The position numbers were made by a program, and so were the translations under genes. The notes under the pieces are model-generated. The model was not told the origin of the DNA, did not search any database, and saw only the letters and a list, made by a program, of their open reading frames with translations. From Planctomycetota bacterium (GTDB taxonomy: Bacteria > Planctomycetota > Planctomycetia > Gemmatales > Gemmataceae), in the NCBI GenBank assembly GCA_021809185.1, contig JAKBAI010000005.1:1-50860 (forward strand): a DNA stretch of 50,860 bases, read 5' to 3'. Shown in pieces: positions 1 through 8,695 of this stretch. The stretch's first letter is position 1, and each line of letters begins with the position of its first letter.

Positions 1-1507
1 TTTCTCTCAAGTACTGCATAAACGGTTTATGGGATAGGTCTTTACCTGTAATCTGCTGGCAAAGTTCGCTAGATCGGTACTGTTGACCAAATCGGTGTAT
101 TTTATCAACTAACCATTTTTTGAGAGAAGCAAAATCCCCTTGTTGCCACTGTTGTTCACAGGTTATGTTTTCGAGTTTAAATTGGTTCATAAACTGAGCA
201 GCAAATAAATTTCCGAGAGTGTACGTAGGGAAATAGCCAAGCCCGCCCATACTCCAATGAATATCTTGTAGACAGCCCAGTTGATTCGAAGGGGGAGTCA
301 AGCCAAAAAATTCTTTCATTTTTTCATTCCAAATTCCGGGAATATCTTTGACATTCAATTCCTGACCAAGGATAGCAACTTCAAGTTCAAATCGGAGGAT
401 AATATGCAGGTTATAGGTAACCTCATCGGCTTCGACTCGAATCAGAGAAGGTTTGACTTCGTTAATCGCGAATAGCCAATCTGTCAGCGAAACATCGCCC
501 AGAGCTTCAGGAAATGCTGTTTGAGCTAGCGGGAAGAAGTATTGCCAGAAAGGTAAACTGCGTCCGATCTGATTTTCCCATAGACGAGATTGCGATTCGT
601 GAATACCCAAAGAGATAGCACTCCCGGCAGGCAATCCAAAGTGGTCCGAAGGGAGATTCTGTTCGTAAATTCCATGCCCCGCTTCGTGGAGGATTCCAAA
701 AAATGCCTCATTGAAGAATTTAGGGTTATAGCGGGTAGTAATCCGACAATCTCCCGGTGTTATCCCACTGCAGAAAGGGTGGGTTGTCACATCTAAACGC
801 CCAGAATTAAAATCGAAACCGATTTTCTCCGCAGCTTGTTTTCCAAACAGCTCCTGTTGTTGGACCGGATAATTTCTAGTAAGTATCTCGGTATTCGGTT
901 TTCGTTTGGATTGAACGATATTTTGCAGAAAGGGGACGAGTTCTTGTCTCAATTCCGCGAAAAGCGAGCGGATACTACTAACAGTAGCCCCTGGCTCGTA
1001 TTCATCGAGCAAAGCGTTATATGGGTGTTCGTTATAACCGATTAGTTGCGCTTCTTCGCGTTTCATCTTAACAATTTTCGTCAACCATGGCTCAAATCCT
1101 TCAAAGCGATTTTCGGCTCGAGCTTGTTGCCAAGCCCCTTGTGCTTCACTTGTTGTTTTGGCCAATTCAGCGACAAAACTTCCAGGGAGTTTAACCGCTC
1201 GCAAATAAGCTCGCGATATTTCTCGAACATTGGCTTTATCGAATAGCGATATATCGGTAGCATTCATTTCTTTAAACAAAGCTTCGATCTTATTCAACTT
1301 TTCACCTATTTGAGGTGAAGTAAATTTTTCGTGAGACAACCGAGCAAGTAGTCCGATCTGTTCGCCACGATAATAAGCGGCATTTTTGGGCATATAGGTT
1401 CGTTCATCCCAGCCCAGAATACCGGCACAAGAATTCAAAAGAGCAGTTTCTCTTATCTCTTGATATAAAGAGGTTAGTAAACCTGATAGATCTGTCGATG
1501 AGGTCAT
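1..1507 (-). CDS. M32 family carboxypeptidase (Taq type), 3' end cut by window
   Basis: Zinc metallocarboxypeptidase that removes C-terminal residues from peptides in the cytoplasm. About 502 codons are visible, so almost the whole protein (family usually near 500 residues) is present; only the last few codons lie beyond base 1. The start is the ATG at 1507, giving an N-terminus MTSSTDLSGLL. The HExGH zinc site is visible as HEAGH within GILHEAGHGIYEQ, preceded by THPFCSG and a DCRITTRY stretch, which are M32 hallmarks. The frame is open throughout. It lies downstream of ruvB on the same strand with a 171-bp spacer, so it may be read from its own promoter. Family assignment is firm; physiological substrate is unknown. 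Confidence 0.9.
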   Translation of the reverse strand, partial: MTSSTDLSGLLTSLYQEIRETALLNSCAGILGWDERTYMPKNAAYYRGEQIGLLARLSHEKFTSPQIGEKLNKIEALFKEMNATDISLFDKANVREISRAYLRAVKLPGSFVAELAKTTSEAQGAWQQARAENRFEGFEPWLTKIVKMKREEAQLIGYNEHPYNALLDEYEPGATVSSIRSLFAELRQELVPFLQNIVQSKRKPNTEILTRNYPVQQQELFGKQAAEKIGFDFNSGRLDVTTHPFCSGITPGDCRITTRYNPKFFNEAFFGILHEAGHGIYEQNLPSDHFGLPAGSAISLGIHESQSRLWENQIGRSLPFWQYFFPLAQTAFPEALGDVSLTDWLFAINEVKPSLIRVEADEVTYNLHIILRFELEVAILGQELNVKDIPGIWNEKMKEFFGLTPPSNQLGCLQDIHWSMGGLGYFPTYTLGNLFAAQFMNQFKLENITCEQQWQQGDFASLKKWLVDKIHRFGQQYRSSELCQQITGKDLSHKPFMQYLRE

Positions 1508-1678
1508 AGATTTGTCAATCCTTTCTTTAAGCTGTTTATTATGGAAGTTTAATCTTGTCAATCAATCAATACAAATCCCCTAACTGATTTAGTAAAATTT
1601 AGCGAAAAAAGAAGGGAGTTTCATCCTCGATTTACAGTACATTTTTAGGGATCCGAAACAAAGGTGATCAGGGTAGAA

Positions 1679-2770
1679 TCATTCACTACCAAATAAACCG
1701 GAATTGGTGAGCCCGCCATTTTTAGGTGGCTTTTTATTAAAGAGAGAAAAACCTCTTTCCGTGGCTACACGCCCACGAGGTGATCGAATGATAAACTGTT
1801 CGCGGAGAAGATACAGCTCAATTTCATCACTTAAGGTATCAGCAGGAAGATTCATCGTGGCGGCAATCGCTTCTACCCCTGTTGGGCCACCGCCAAAAAC
1901 TTGGATCAAAACTTCGAGATAACGTCGATCCTGTTTATCCAAACCATCCTCGGAAACCTCGGCCATTTGCAATGCTTCTTGAGCAATTTTTAGATCGATC
2001 GAGCTGTTCGCCTCGCTATCGGCATAATTTCTCACCCACCACAAACGGGAGTTCGCGATTCGCGGGGTGCCGCGGGAACGGCAGGCCAGCTCGCGTGCAG
2101 CATCGTCACTGATCGGGGTTTGCAATTTTTTGGCATTAATCTTAATCATTTGCGACAATTCATCGATCGTGTAAAAATCGAGATGTTCGTGCATTTTGAA
2201 GCGATCACGCATGGGAGAAGAGAGCATGCCGCTGCGCGTGGTGGCTCCGATCAAGGTGAACGGTTTTAGATTCATAGAGATGGTGCGAGCGCTCAATCCT
2301 TCGCCGAGTACGATATCGATCCGAAAATCTTCCATGGCCGGGTAGATGAATTCTTCCACAACTCTCGGTAGCCGATGGATCTCGTCGATAAATAAAATTG
2401 AATTCTCTTCGACATTCGTTAGAAAAGGCAATAAATCAGCAGGCTTCGAAAGTGCAGGACCGGAAGTTAGTTGAATACTGGTTCCTAGTTCGTTGGGTAG
2501 GACGGTAGCAAAAGTGGTTTTCCCTAGTCCGGGGGGGCCATCGAAGAGAATGTGCCCTAGAGGTTCTTTTCTTTTTTTGCACGCTTTGACGGCGATGCCT
2601 AGTCGCTTGGTTACCGCTTTCTGTCCTATAACTTCACTCAAATATTTTGGGCGTAGAGCGGCATCGCGATTTCGTTCCTCTTTCAAATCGTTCCCGCCAA
2701 TCACAGGCTGCCGACTAGTTATGTTCCCAGTTTTTTCTGATGTATCTTTTTCTAATGAATCTTTCGCCAT
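1679..2770 (-). CDS. ruvB: Holliday junction branch-migration DNA helicase RuvB
   Basis: AAA+ motor that, with RuvA, drives branch migration of Holliday junctions. The 363-residue protein has an extra, poorly conserved N-terminal stretch of about 35 residues before LRPKYLSEVIGQ. Walker A is GPPGLGKT (78-85), Walker B has DE at 129-130 in ILFIDEIH, sensor 1 is GATTRSG, and the arginine-finger region is SPMRDRF (185-191). The C-terminal winged helix follows. ATG 2770 is used because the in-frame region upstream lacks any start codon before a stop, although it stays open through a 15-bp repeat array. A 68-codon frame overlaps the start by 19 bp. Last gene of the ruvC-ruvA-ruvB group. Confidence 0.96.
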   Translation of the reverse strand: MAKDSLEKDTSEKTGNITSRQPVIGGNDLKEERNRDAALRPKYLSEVIGQKAVTKRLGIAVKACKKRKEPLGHILFDGPPGLGKTTFATVLPNELGTSIQLTSGPALSKPADLLPFLTNVEENSILFIDEIHRLPRVVEEFIYPAMEDFRIDIVLGEGLSARTISMNLKPFTLIGATTRSGMLSSPMRDRFKMHEHLDFYTIDELSQMIKINAKKLQTPISDDAARELACRSRGTPRIANSRLWWVRNYADSEANSSIDLKIAQEALQMAEVSEDGLDKQDRRYLEVLIQVFGGGPTGVEAIAATMNLPADTLSDEIELYLLREQFIIRSPRGRVATERGFSLFNKKPPKNGGLTNSGLFGSE

Positions 2771-2958
2771 TGTTTCTTTAACCCTTGAATCTTTCGCTCT
2801 TGACTCTTTCGCTCTTGACTCTTTCGCTCTTGACTCTTTAGCCTCATATTTTTATCCGACCCCATACTCCTATTATAACCGATTTTCTCAAACCGATTGT
2901 GAACGATTTCCGATGATTTATCCCTCCAAGTGAAATCATTCCAAGTGAAATAACTCAA
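2752..2958 (-). CDS. Possible small ORF bridging ruvA and ruvB (68 codons)
   Basis: An ATG at 2958 overlaps the ruvA stop codon as ATGA, and the frame ends 19 bp inside ruvB. This is the layout of a translationally coupled gene. The predicted peptide is basic and ends in three KSQER repeats made by the 15-bp tandem array. I do not recognise it. It may only be a passive frame kept open by repeat expansion, or a coupling leader that carries ribosomes from ruvA to ruvB. No independent ribosome site was seen. Confidence 0.25.
   Translation of the reverse strand: MSYFTWNDFTWRDKSSEIVHNRFEKIGYNRSMGSDKNMRLKSQERKSQERKSQERKIQGLKKQWRKIH
2784..2843. repeat. 15-bp tandem repeat array upstream of ruvB
   Basis: Four near-identical copies of the 15-bp unit CTTGACTCTTTCGCT lie head to tail directly before the ruvB start. 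The ruvB start region itself (2755-2770) resembles a further diverged copy. Because 15 is a multiple of 3, the array keeps two minus-strand frames open, including the ruvB frame, where it would encode repeated E/D-S-R-A-K units but has no start codon. Confidence 0.9.
2925..2954. repeat. 15-bp tandem duplication at the ruvA 3' boundary
   Basis: Two adjacent 15-bp units beginning TCCAAGTGAAAT (2925-2939 and 2940-2954) match in 12-13 positions. The array abuts the ruvA stop codon. It is the second 15-bp array in the 184-bp ruvA-ruvB spacer. Confidence 0.85.
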
Positions 2959-3605
2959 GATGATTTTTTGAAAATCATACTAATTACTTCTTGGACTGTA
3001 CTACATTTTTCTTTACTTTGCATAACTTGATCCAGCCGATTGCGGGCATCGATTGGAGATAGACCTAATGAAATAAGAGCGATATATGCCTCTTCGAAAA
3101 TTCGGCTATCCAGTCTTGGGGTCAAGGAAGTTTGCTGAGAAGGATCTGTGTCATCTTGGATCGCCACTTCGGGCAACATGATATATCTAGCTACTTTATT
3201 TCGTAGAGTGGCGATTACCTGTTCGGCACTCTGTTTACCAATACCTGGGAGAGTACTCAACCATTTGGCATCTTGCCGTTGTATTGCATCGGCAATTTCT
3301 CGAATAGGCCGGGCGATTGCTTTCAATGCTTTGCGATAACCGATTCGATCAACGGTACAAAGCAGGTCAAAAAACTCTAGTTCACTTTCTTGCATAAAGC
3401 CGATGATTCGTGGAGTCCAACGGTTCGAATTTTGATTCCCTTCTAGATATTCCATGACATGAAAGGTCATCTCTTTGCCGATGTTTAACTGAACCTGTCT
3501 ACGTAACCATTCGGCAACCAGAATCTGATATTCAAAAGCACCTATTTTGATACGAATCTCTTCATCCAGAACCTTTTCCACAGTTCCGGTCATTTTGGTA
3601 ATCAC
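2955..3605 (-). CDS. ruvA: Holliday junction DNA-binding protein RuvA
   Basis: Tetrameric junction-binding subunit that loads RuvB. The 216-residue protein has the N-terminal OB fold (about 1-65), two helix-hairpin-helix motifs (around LCTVDRIGYRKAL and LSTLPGIGKQSAEQV) and a C-terminal RuvB-contacting domain after a variable linker (IQDDTDPSQQ). The start is a GTG at 3605 with an AAGGA ribosome site 8 bp upstream; an ATG four codons inside is the alternative. It lies 228 bp downstream of ruvC, separated by a structured spacer with a terminator-like element, which is unusual for these normally adjacent genes. Confidence 0.94.
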   Translation of the reverse strand: MITKMTGTVEKVLDEEIRIKIGAFEYQILVAEWLRRQVQLNIGKEMTFHVMEYLEGNQNSNRWTPRIIGFMQESELEFFDLLCTVDRIGYRKALKAIARPIREIADAIQRQDAKWLSTLPGIGKQSAEQVIATLRNKVARYIMLPEVAIQDDTDPSQQTSLTPRLDSRIFEEAYIALISLGLSPIDARNRLDQVMQSKEKCSTVQEVISMIFKKSS

Positions 3606-3730
3606 GACAATTCCTTGATTTCTTCAATCATATCCAATATTTCAATAAGTTAATAATCTGTATGTTTTCACAAATGATAGAACTTTTGAAAATCGTCGAA
3701 GTAACAAAACAGTTCAAATTATCTATCTTA

Positions 3731-3781
3731 AAAAATCGAGGGGAGAGGCAAACATGATTTATCCCCTCGCGATTTGCCTCT
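3731..3781 (-). terminator. Terminator-like element with two competing stems, ruvC-ruvA spacer
   Basis: Read on the minus strand, AGAGGCAAA (3781-3773) can pair with TTTGCCTCT (3752-3744), and CGAGGGG (3769-3763) can pair with CCCCTCG (3743-3737). The arms are interleaved as 1-2-1'-2', so the stems exclude each other unless they form a pseudoknot. The second stem is followed within one base by six Ts, as in an intrinsic terminator. This resembles an attenuator deciding how much ruvC transcript continues into ruvAB. The pairing is read directly from sequence; the regulation is inferred. Confidence 0.6.
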
Positions 3782-3833
3782 TAATTTTCACAATAATACC
3801 TCGGTAATATCTCGGCGATTATCTAAGATGCTC

Positions 3834-4373
3834 CTACCCATGAATCAGAGTATTCGATTGATTTTTTTGATGAGCAAAATGGCATAAAGCAATCGCCATG
3901 GCATCGGCGACATCGTTTGGTTCAGGGATTTTAGCTAATTTTAGTTCGCGGAGGATAGCAAATTGCATCTGAATTTTACTAGCTCTACCACTGCCGGTAA
4001 TCATTTTTTTTACTTGGGTTGCGCTGTAGCTACAGACCGGTACACCCATTTCTGTTGCAGCTAGGATAATTACTCCACGAGCATGCCCCATTAAGATGGC
4101 AGTTCGTGGATGTTGGTAATGAGAATATAATTGTTCAATACCGAGATTTTCTGGTTTGTATTGATCCAATAATTCAATTATACCAGTGTAAAGCCCATGG
4201 AGGCGATTGCCAAGGTCAGCAGTAGGGATTTTTTTATCGGGTTGAATAATTCCTGCTTCGATTAATTGGGGTGAAGATCCTAAAGCCCCTGAGCTTCGGG
4301 TACTCATTTCAGGAAGTTCCAGTACCGCATAACCGGTTGTATTCAATCCCGGATCGATGCCAATCCATTTCAT
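3834..4373 (-). CDS. ruvC: Crossover junction endodeoxyribonuclease RuvC
   Basis: Holliday junction resolvase, an RNase H-fold nuclease acting as a dimer with two metal ions. The 179-residue protein begins MKWIGIDPGLNTTGYAV, giving the catalytic Asp 7. The other acidic residues are visible as Glu 80 (in LGIEQLY) and Asp 154 and Asp 157 (in PNDVADAMAIALCH), with the usual three-residue spacing. There is a short extra loop (about 22-36, Ser/Gly-rich) compared with the E. coli form. It is first of the ruvC-ruvA-ruvB set and lies 118 bp after cysS on the same strand's upstream side. Confidence 0.95.
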   Translation of the reverse strand: MKWIGIDPGLNTTGYAVLELPEMSTRSSGALGSSPQLIEAGIIQPDKKIPTADLGNRLHGLYTGIIELLDQYKPENLGIEQLYSHYQHPRTAILMGHARGVIILAATEMGVPVCSYSATQVKKMITGSGRASKIQMQFAILRELKLAKIPEPNDVADAMAIALCHFAHQKNQSNTLIHG

Positions 4374-4491
4374 GACAAATTTTCCCGCTTCCGCAGGGTA
4401 AACTCGCGGAAGTTTTATAAGCGAATTAGCTACAAAATTATACTACTCTTCTTTCTAATTCGAACAATTTAGTAGAAATCTATAACCTAAA

Positions 4492-6051
4492 TCAGTTAAT
4501 TCTCCAATCGGTACCGCCGGCTCGATCTTCCAACACGACTCCCAATTCGGTTAATCGTTTTCGGATTTGATCGGCTTGGGCGAAATTTTTGTTTTTCCTA
4601 GCTTCCTGCCTCAAATCTAACGCGAGCTGAATCAATCCATCCAACAATGTGGTATTTTCCGTGTTTGCGGATGATACCGGTTCGATGAATAAACCAAGGA
4701 TTTGCGATAGTTCACGGAATAACAGTGTACCTTGTTTAAACGCCTCCATGACCGGTTTCTCTATCTTATCCGGATGGGTTTCCAATCCCTGTTGATCCGC
4801 AAATCGATTGAGGATTGAAGATAGGTCAAAAAGAATCCCAATCGCTCCCCCAGTGTTGAAATCTTCATTCAAACAAGCAGTGAACTGCTGATAACATAAC
4901 TGGATCTCCTGTAAAAATGATTCGACAGGGTTAGTAGGATCTATTTTCTCGGTACCTTTTTCTAACGTTCGGTTCAGAGAGTTTTTACTGGATTGGATGA
5001 TCGAATCTTGTTTCGTCTGACTCCCTTCTAAATGATAAAACGATTCTTTGCAAATGCGTTGATAGCGGTCAAAGAAGCGGTAATAAGAATCCAGAGCACG
5101 CCGGAGTTCCCGTAAGCGATCTTCGCTATATTCGATGGGACTACGATAGTGAGTATTGAGAAGCAAAAAGCGTAATGTTTCGGGATGATGCCGTTTAAGT
5201 AATTCAGTAACGACGATTTCATTCCCTTCCGATTTCGACATCTTCTTGTTGCCTGTTTTCATTAAGCCGTTATGCATCCAATACCGCGCGAATGGTTTTT
5301 GGGTGAATGATTCGGATTGGGCTAACTCATTTTCGTGATGGGGAAATTGTAGATCCAACCCTCCGCCATGAATATCGATGGTATCTCCCAGCAGAGTTCG
5401 GCTCATGGCAGAACATTCAATATGCCAACCCGGTCTCCCTTCCCCCCAAGGACTGGTCCAAGATGGCTCACCCGGTTTAGCGCTTTTCCATAATGCGAAG
5501 TCTCCTGGATTCTTTTTCTTCGCATTCACTTCGATTCGCGCTCCGGCTTCCAGCTGTTCGGGATCCCGATTGCATAATTTTCCATAATCGGAATCTTTAC
5601 TAATATCAAAATAGACATCACCATTCATTGGATAGGCATAGCCGCGATCGATCAACCCTTGGATCATTTCAATTATTTGTTGAATGTGGTGCGTGGCTTT
5701 CGGGAACTGATCGATTTGGGTTACTTGAAGCTTTTTGAGATTCTCCCAGTAATCCTGTGTGATTTTTTCTGCTAGGGAGGCTACGGTGAGGTTTTGTAGC
5801 GGGGCTTCTTTAATTAACTTATCATCAATATCGGTTATATTGACGATAAATGTAACTTGGAATCCCAGGTATTTTAGATAGCGTTTGATCGAATCAAAAA
5901 TAACTGGGCCGACCATATGGCCAACGTGACTAGGTTTATATACTGTTGGACCGCACAAATATATACCTACTTTGCCCGGTTCTATTGGAATAAACGGTTC
6001 CAATCTTCTGGTTAAGGTATTAAAAATCTTGAGTTCCGTATTACCATTCAT
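4492..6051 (-). CDS. cysS: Cysteine--tRNA ligase
   Basis: Charges tRNA-Cys in the cytoplasm. The 519-residue length is slightly long for the family. The class I signature is SHVGHM (41-46) in place of HIGH, and the second signature is KMSKSEGN. Zinc ligands are visible as Cys 33 in YLCGPTVY, the Cys in WHIECSAM, and the His pair in FPHHENE. The C-terminal tRNA-binding region has a linker (about 340-370) unlike bacterial relatives. ATG 6051 has an AAGGA 11 bp upstream. ispF lies upstream on the same strand 173 bp away, an arrangement common in bacteria. Confidence 0.96.
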   Translation of the reverse strand: MNGNTELKIFNTLTRRLEPFIPIEPGKVGIYLCGPTVYKPSHVGHMVGPVIFDSIKRYLKYLGFQVTFIVNITDIDDKLIKEAPLQNLTVASLAEKITQDYWENLKKLQVTQIDQFPKATHHIQQIIEMIQGLIDRGYAYPMNGDVYFDISKDSDYGKLCNRDPEQLEAGARIEVNAKKKNPGDFALWKSAKPGEPSWTSPWGEGRPGWHIECSAMSRTLLGDTIDIHGGGLDLQFPHHENELAQSESFTQKPFARYWMHNGLMKTGNKKMSKSEGNEIVVTELLKRHHPETLRFLLLNTHYRSPIEYSEDRLRELRRALDSYYRFFDRYQRICKESFYHLEGSQTKQDSIIQSSKNSLNRTLEKGTEKIDPTNPVESFLQEIQLCYQQFTACLNEDFNTGGAIGILFDLSSILNRFADQQGLETHPDKIEKPVMEAFKQGTLLFRELSQILGLFIEPVSSANTENTTLLDGLIQLALDLRQEARKNKNFAQADQIRKRLTELGVVLEDRAGGTDWRIN

Positions 6052-6224
6052 TTCCTGAATCGTCCTTCTAAAATATTCGCTACTAGTATTTAGAGCTACT
6101 GATCGTTGTTATAATTGAATTCAATACGATTTCGATTTATGATAAGTTATTAGTTGTAATTCATAACTGGCTCTATGTTTCAGATCTGTCTAAATTATAG
6201 ATAGCTTCTAGAGAAAAAAGTTTC

Positions 6225-6701
6225 TCAATTTTTGTTTTGTAATAAAATAACGGCATGGCAGGCGATTGCTTCTGCTCTGCCGATATGGCCAACTTTTTCA
6301 CCGGTTTTCGCCTTAATATTGACATCTTGATCCTTGATTTTAAGAATTCGAGCAACATTGGTGCGGATGATCTGTTTGAATGATCCCAGTTTGGGTTCCT
6401 GCGCAAAAATGGTAACATCGGCATTCACGATCTGCCAACCAAGTTCGTCCATTCTCGTAAGGGCGTGTTGCATAAATATTTGGGAGTTCGCATCTTTGTA
6501 GCGCGGGTCGTCATCGGGAAATATCTCGCCAATATCTCCCAGGGCCAGCGCACCCAAGATGGCATCGGTAAGGGAATGGAGAACCACATCGGCATCCGAG
6601 TGACCAACCAGGCCGCGATGAAACGGGATAACGACCCCCCCTATTATTAACGGTCGGCCAGTTTCTAGACGGTGAGAATCATGGCCACTTCCTATACGCA
6701 T
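6225..6701 (-). CDS. ispF: 2-C-methyl-D-erythritol 2,4-cyclodiphosphate synthase
   Basis: Fifth step of the MEP isoprenoid pathway: cyclises CDP-methylerythritol phosphate to the cyclodiphosphate with loss of CMP, as a trimer. The 158 residues match the family length. Metal ligands are Asp 8 and His 10 (MRIGSGHDSHRL) and His 42 (HSDADVVLHSLTDAILGA), and the C-terminal signature NIKAKTGEKVGHIGR is intact. It starts 32 bp after the dnaB stop, so dnaB and ispF are probably co-transcribed. Confidence 0.96.
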   Translation of the reverse strand: MRIGSGHDSHRLETGRPLIIGGVVIPFHRGLVGHSDADVVLHSLTDAILGALALGDIGEIFPDDDPRYKDANSQIFMQHALTRMDELGWQIVNADVTIFAQEPKLGSFKQIIRTNVARILKIKDQDVNIKAKTGEKVGHIGRAEAIACHAVILLQNKN

Positions 6702-6733
6702 ACGAGAACATCTCTCCAGATCGAATCGATCGT

Positions 6734-8089
6734 CTACCGTTCAAAGTCCAGGTCACCGCCATAATTATCGAAACGCATATACTGTTTTTCGTAACGCAAC
6801 GTCACATCCCCCGTTGGTCCATTTCGTTGTTTGGCTACTAGAACTTCAATAATGTTATCTTCAATGCCCCCATCGAATTTGCCAGGGCGGTGTAAAAGAA
6901 AACAGGTATCGGCATCCTGTTCCAAACTACCGCTCTCGCGCAAATCCGCAAGGCGAGGCCGGTGATCTTGTCTATCTTCAGAAGCTCGATTGACCTGGGC
7001 TAGGGCGATGACGGGGATATTCAATTCTCGGGCCAAGAATTTGAGTCGCCGCGAAGTTTGCGCTACCTGTTCTTGGCGCGGATCGCGCCGATTTTCTGGC
7101 TCGATGAGCTGCAAATAATCGATGACCACTAATCGAATGCCGTTGCGTAATCGTAACCGCCGGGCATTGGCTGCTATGCGGAGCATGGTCTGCGCTGGAG
7201 TATCATCGATATATAGCGGTGCTTTATGTAATATATCCCCTGCTTCGAGCAACCGATCCATCTCCTGGGTATTGAGAGTGCCTTTGCGTAGTTTGTGGCT
7301 ATCCACTCGCGCCTGGCAAACCAATAAGCGTTCCGCTAACTCGATTCGTGCCTGTTCCAAACTGACAAAAAATACAGGAATCCGTTCATCGGCAACCACA
7401 TGCCGGGCGAGATTTAGAGCAAAGGCCGTTTTACCGACCGAGGGGCGAGCCGCTATGAGCACCATTTCTGCATTTTGCAATCCTGCAGTTAAATGATCAA
7501 GATCCACAAACCCGGTGGGAACACCACTGACATCCGATATCCCCCCCTTTTTACGAGCATCCATCCGCTGATAAGCTTCGTTCAAAGCCTGTTGGAGTGT
7601 TACAGTATTCCCAGTAACCCCGCGTTCCGCAATCTCTAATATCCGGCTCTCTGCGGCTCCTAGTAGTTCATCCGCTGGTTGCGTTTGATCGTAGGAATCT
7701 CGTAAAATCTCCGTTGTTGCGTGAATCAGATTCCGCATTATGCTTTTTTCGCGGACGATTCGCGCATAATATTCGGCATTAGCTGCTGTTGGGGCCGCTT
7801 CCCACAATTGGGAAAGATAGCCATAGCCGCCTATATCCTCGATCTGTTTCCTTTTGTTTAATTCCTCGGCTAAAATGACCATGTCGATCGGTTTGCCTTG
7901 ATCGTACATATCGCGGATAGCCTGAAACAGCTTTTGATGAGCATCGAAATAAAAGACATCTGGATATTGGATAATTTGTAGGACATCACCAATAATCGAG
8001 TTATCTCGCAATAAACTGCCGATGACCGAACGTTCTGCTTCAAGATTCTGAGGAGGTAACCGTTCGCTTGTATTATTGGGATTCGCCAT
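6734..8089 (-). CDS. dnaB: Replicative DNA helicase DnaB
   Basis: Hexameric 5'-3' helicase of the replication fork. The 451 residues start with the primase-binding N-terminal domain (PPQNLEAERSVIGSLL) and continue into a RecA-like motor domain with Walker A in ARPSVGKTAFALN, Walker B in VVIDYLQLI, and the DnaB-type ending LAQVNRASEDR...LRESGSLEQDADT. No intein or inserted domain is present. The start has a strong GGAGG site 6 bp upstream of ATG 8089. A 606-bp spacer with a long inverted repeat separates it from rplI. Confidence 0.97.
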   Translation of the reverse strand: MANPNNTSERLPPQNLEAERSVIGSLLRDNSIIGDVLQIIQYPDVFYFDAHQKLFQAIRDMYDQGKPIDMVILAEELNKRKQIEDIGGYGYLSQLWEAAPTAANAEYYARIVREKSIMRNLIHATTEILRDSYDQTQPADELLGAAESRILEIAERGVTGNTVTLQQALNEAYQRMDARKKGGISDVSGVPTGFVDLDHLTAGLQNAEMVLIAARPSVGKTAFALNLARHVVADERIPVFFVSLEQARIELAERLLVCQARVDSHKLRKGTLNTQEMDRLLEAGDILHKAPLYIDDTPAQTMLRIAANARRLRLRNGIRLVVIDYLQLIEPENRRDPRQEQVAQTSRRLKFLARELNIPVIALAQVNRASEDRQDHRPRLADLRESGSLEQDADTCFLLHRPGKFDGGIEDNIIEVLVAKQRNGPTGDVTLRYEKQYMRFDNYGGDLDFER

Positions 8090-8695
8090 CCTTTACCTCC
8101 ATGTATGTCCTTGTTCCATTCAAATTAGTTGCTCTTCAAGAATTGCTTTCTGGATCCTTTTTTATCTCTTTTTACATCTTCTTAGCAATTCTCTGAGCCT
8201 CTTGCTCATCGATTTTGACCGAGGTTGCTAATCCCGATGGACCCATTTTTTACTTCACTAGAAAATTGTATTTAATCACTGTTCCGCTGTCAATTGAAAT
8301 TGAGAATCGCCAAAATGAAAAATAGCTTCCAGAGGCATATTCATTTTTCTATTTGCATAGTTTGGGCGATGTGGATCGAAAATTTTTTCGAATTTTAGGC
8401 AGTTTATCAATCTCTTTTGAATTAGAAGTAAAACGAGGTTAAATCAATCCGTGGATTAAGAGTGTAAAAAAGAATTCATAGGAATTATATCTCTGAACGA
8501 AAAAAAAAGATTAGGATGTAATCGAAACGAATGAGATGAAATTTTTTGAAATATTGGGTTTTGATCCTTATCAAAAGCTCTAGTAAAAGCTTCTTCGAAA
8601 AAGGATCAAAACCTGGCGATCATGAATCAAAAGAGGGTAAATCTCCACCTGAATGATCAATAAATTCAGAGTGGAATGGACAACAATTAAATCGA
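8090..8695. other. dnaB-rplI spacer
   Basis: This 606-bp gap holds the ribosome site of dnaB, a 13-bp inverted repeat at 8557-8613, a run of nine As near 8500, and a possible 24-codon minus-strand frame (8172-8246, beginning MGPSGLATSV) with no clear ribosome site. No longer coding frame or RNA gene was recognised. The gap is large for genes that are usually closely spaced. Confidence 0.6.
8557..8613. repeat. 13-bp perfect inverted repeat downstream of rplI
   Basis: GGTTTTGATCCTT (8557-8569) is exactly complementary to AAGGATCAAAACC (8601-8613), with a 31-base loop containing two direct copies of AAAAGCT. It lies about 80 bp after the rplI stop on the minus strand. There is no U run directly after it, so it could be a processing or stability element as easily as a terminator. 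Confidence 0.65.

Noticed and set aside
281-1246. Several plus-strand frames of 60-70 codons near the window start
   Set aside because: All lie opposite the continuous M32 carboxypeptidase frame and have no ribosome sites or recognisable products.
2784-2843. CRISPR-like array
   Set aside because: The units are 15 bp and directly adjacent with no spacers, so this is a plain tandem repeat.
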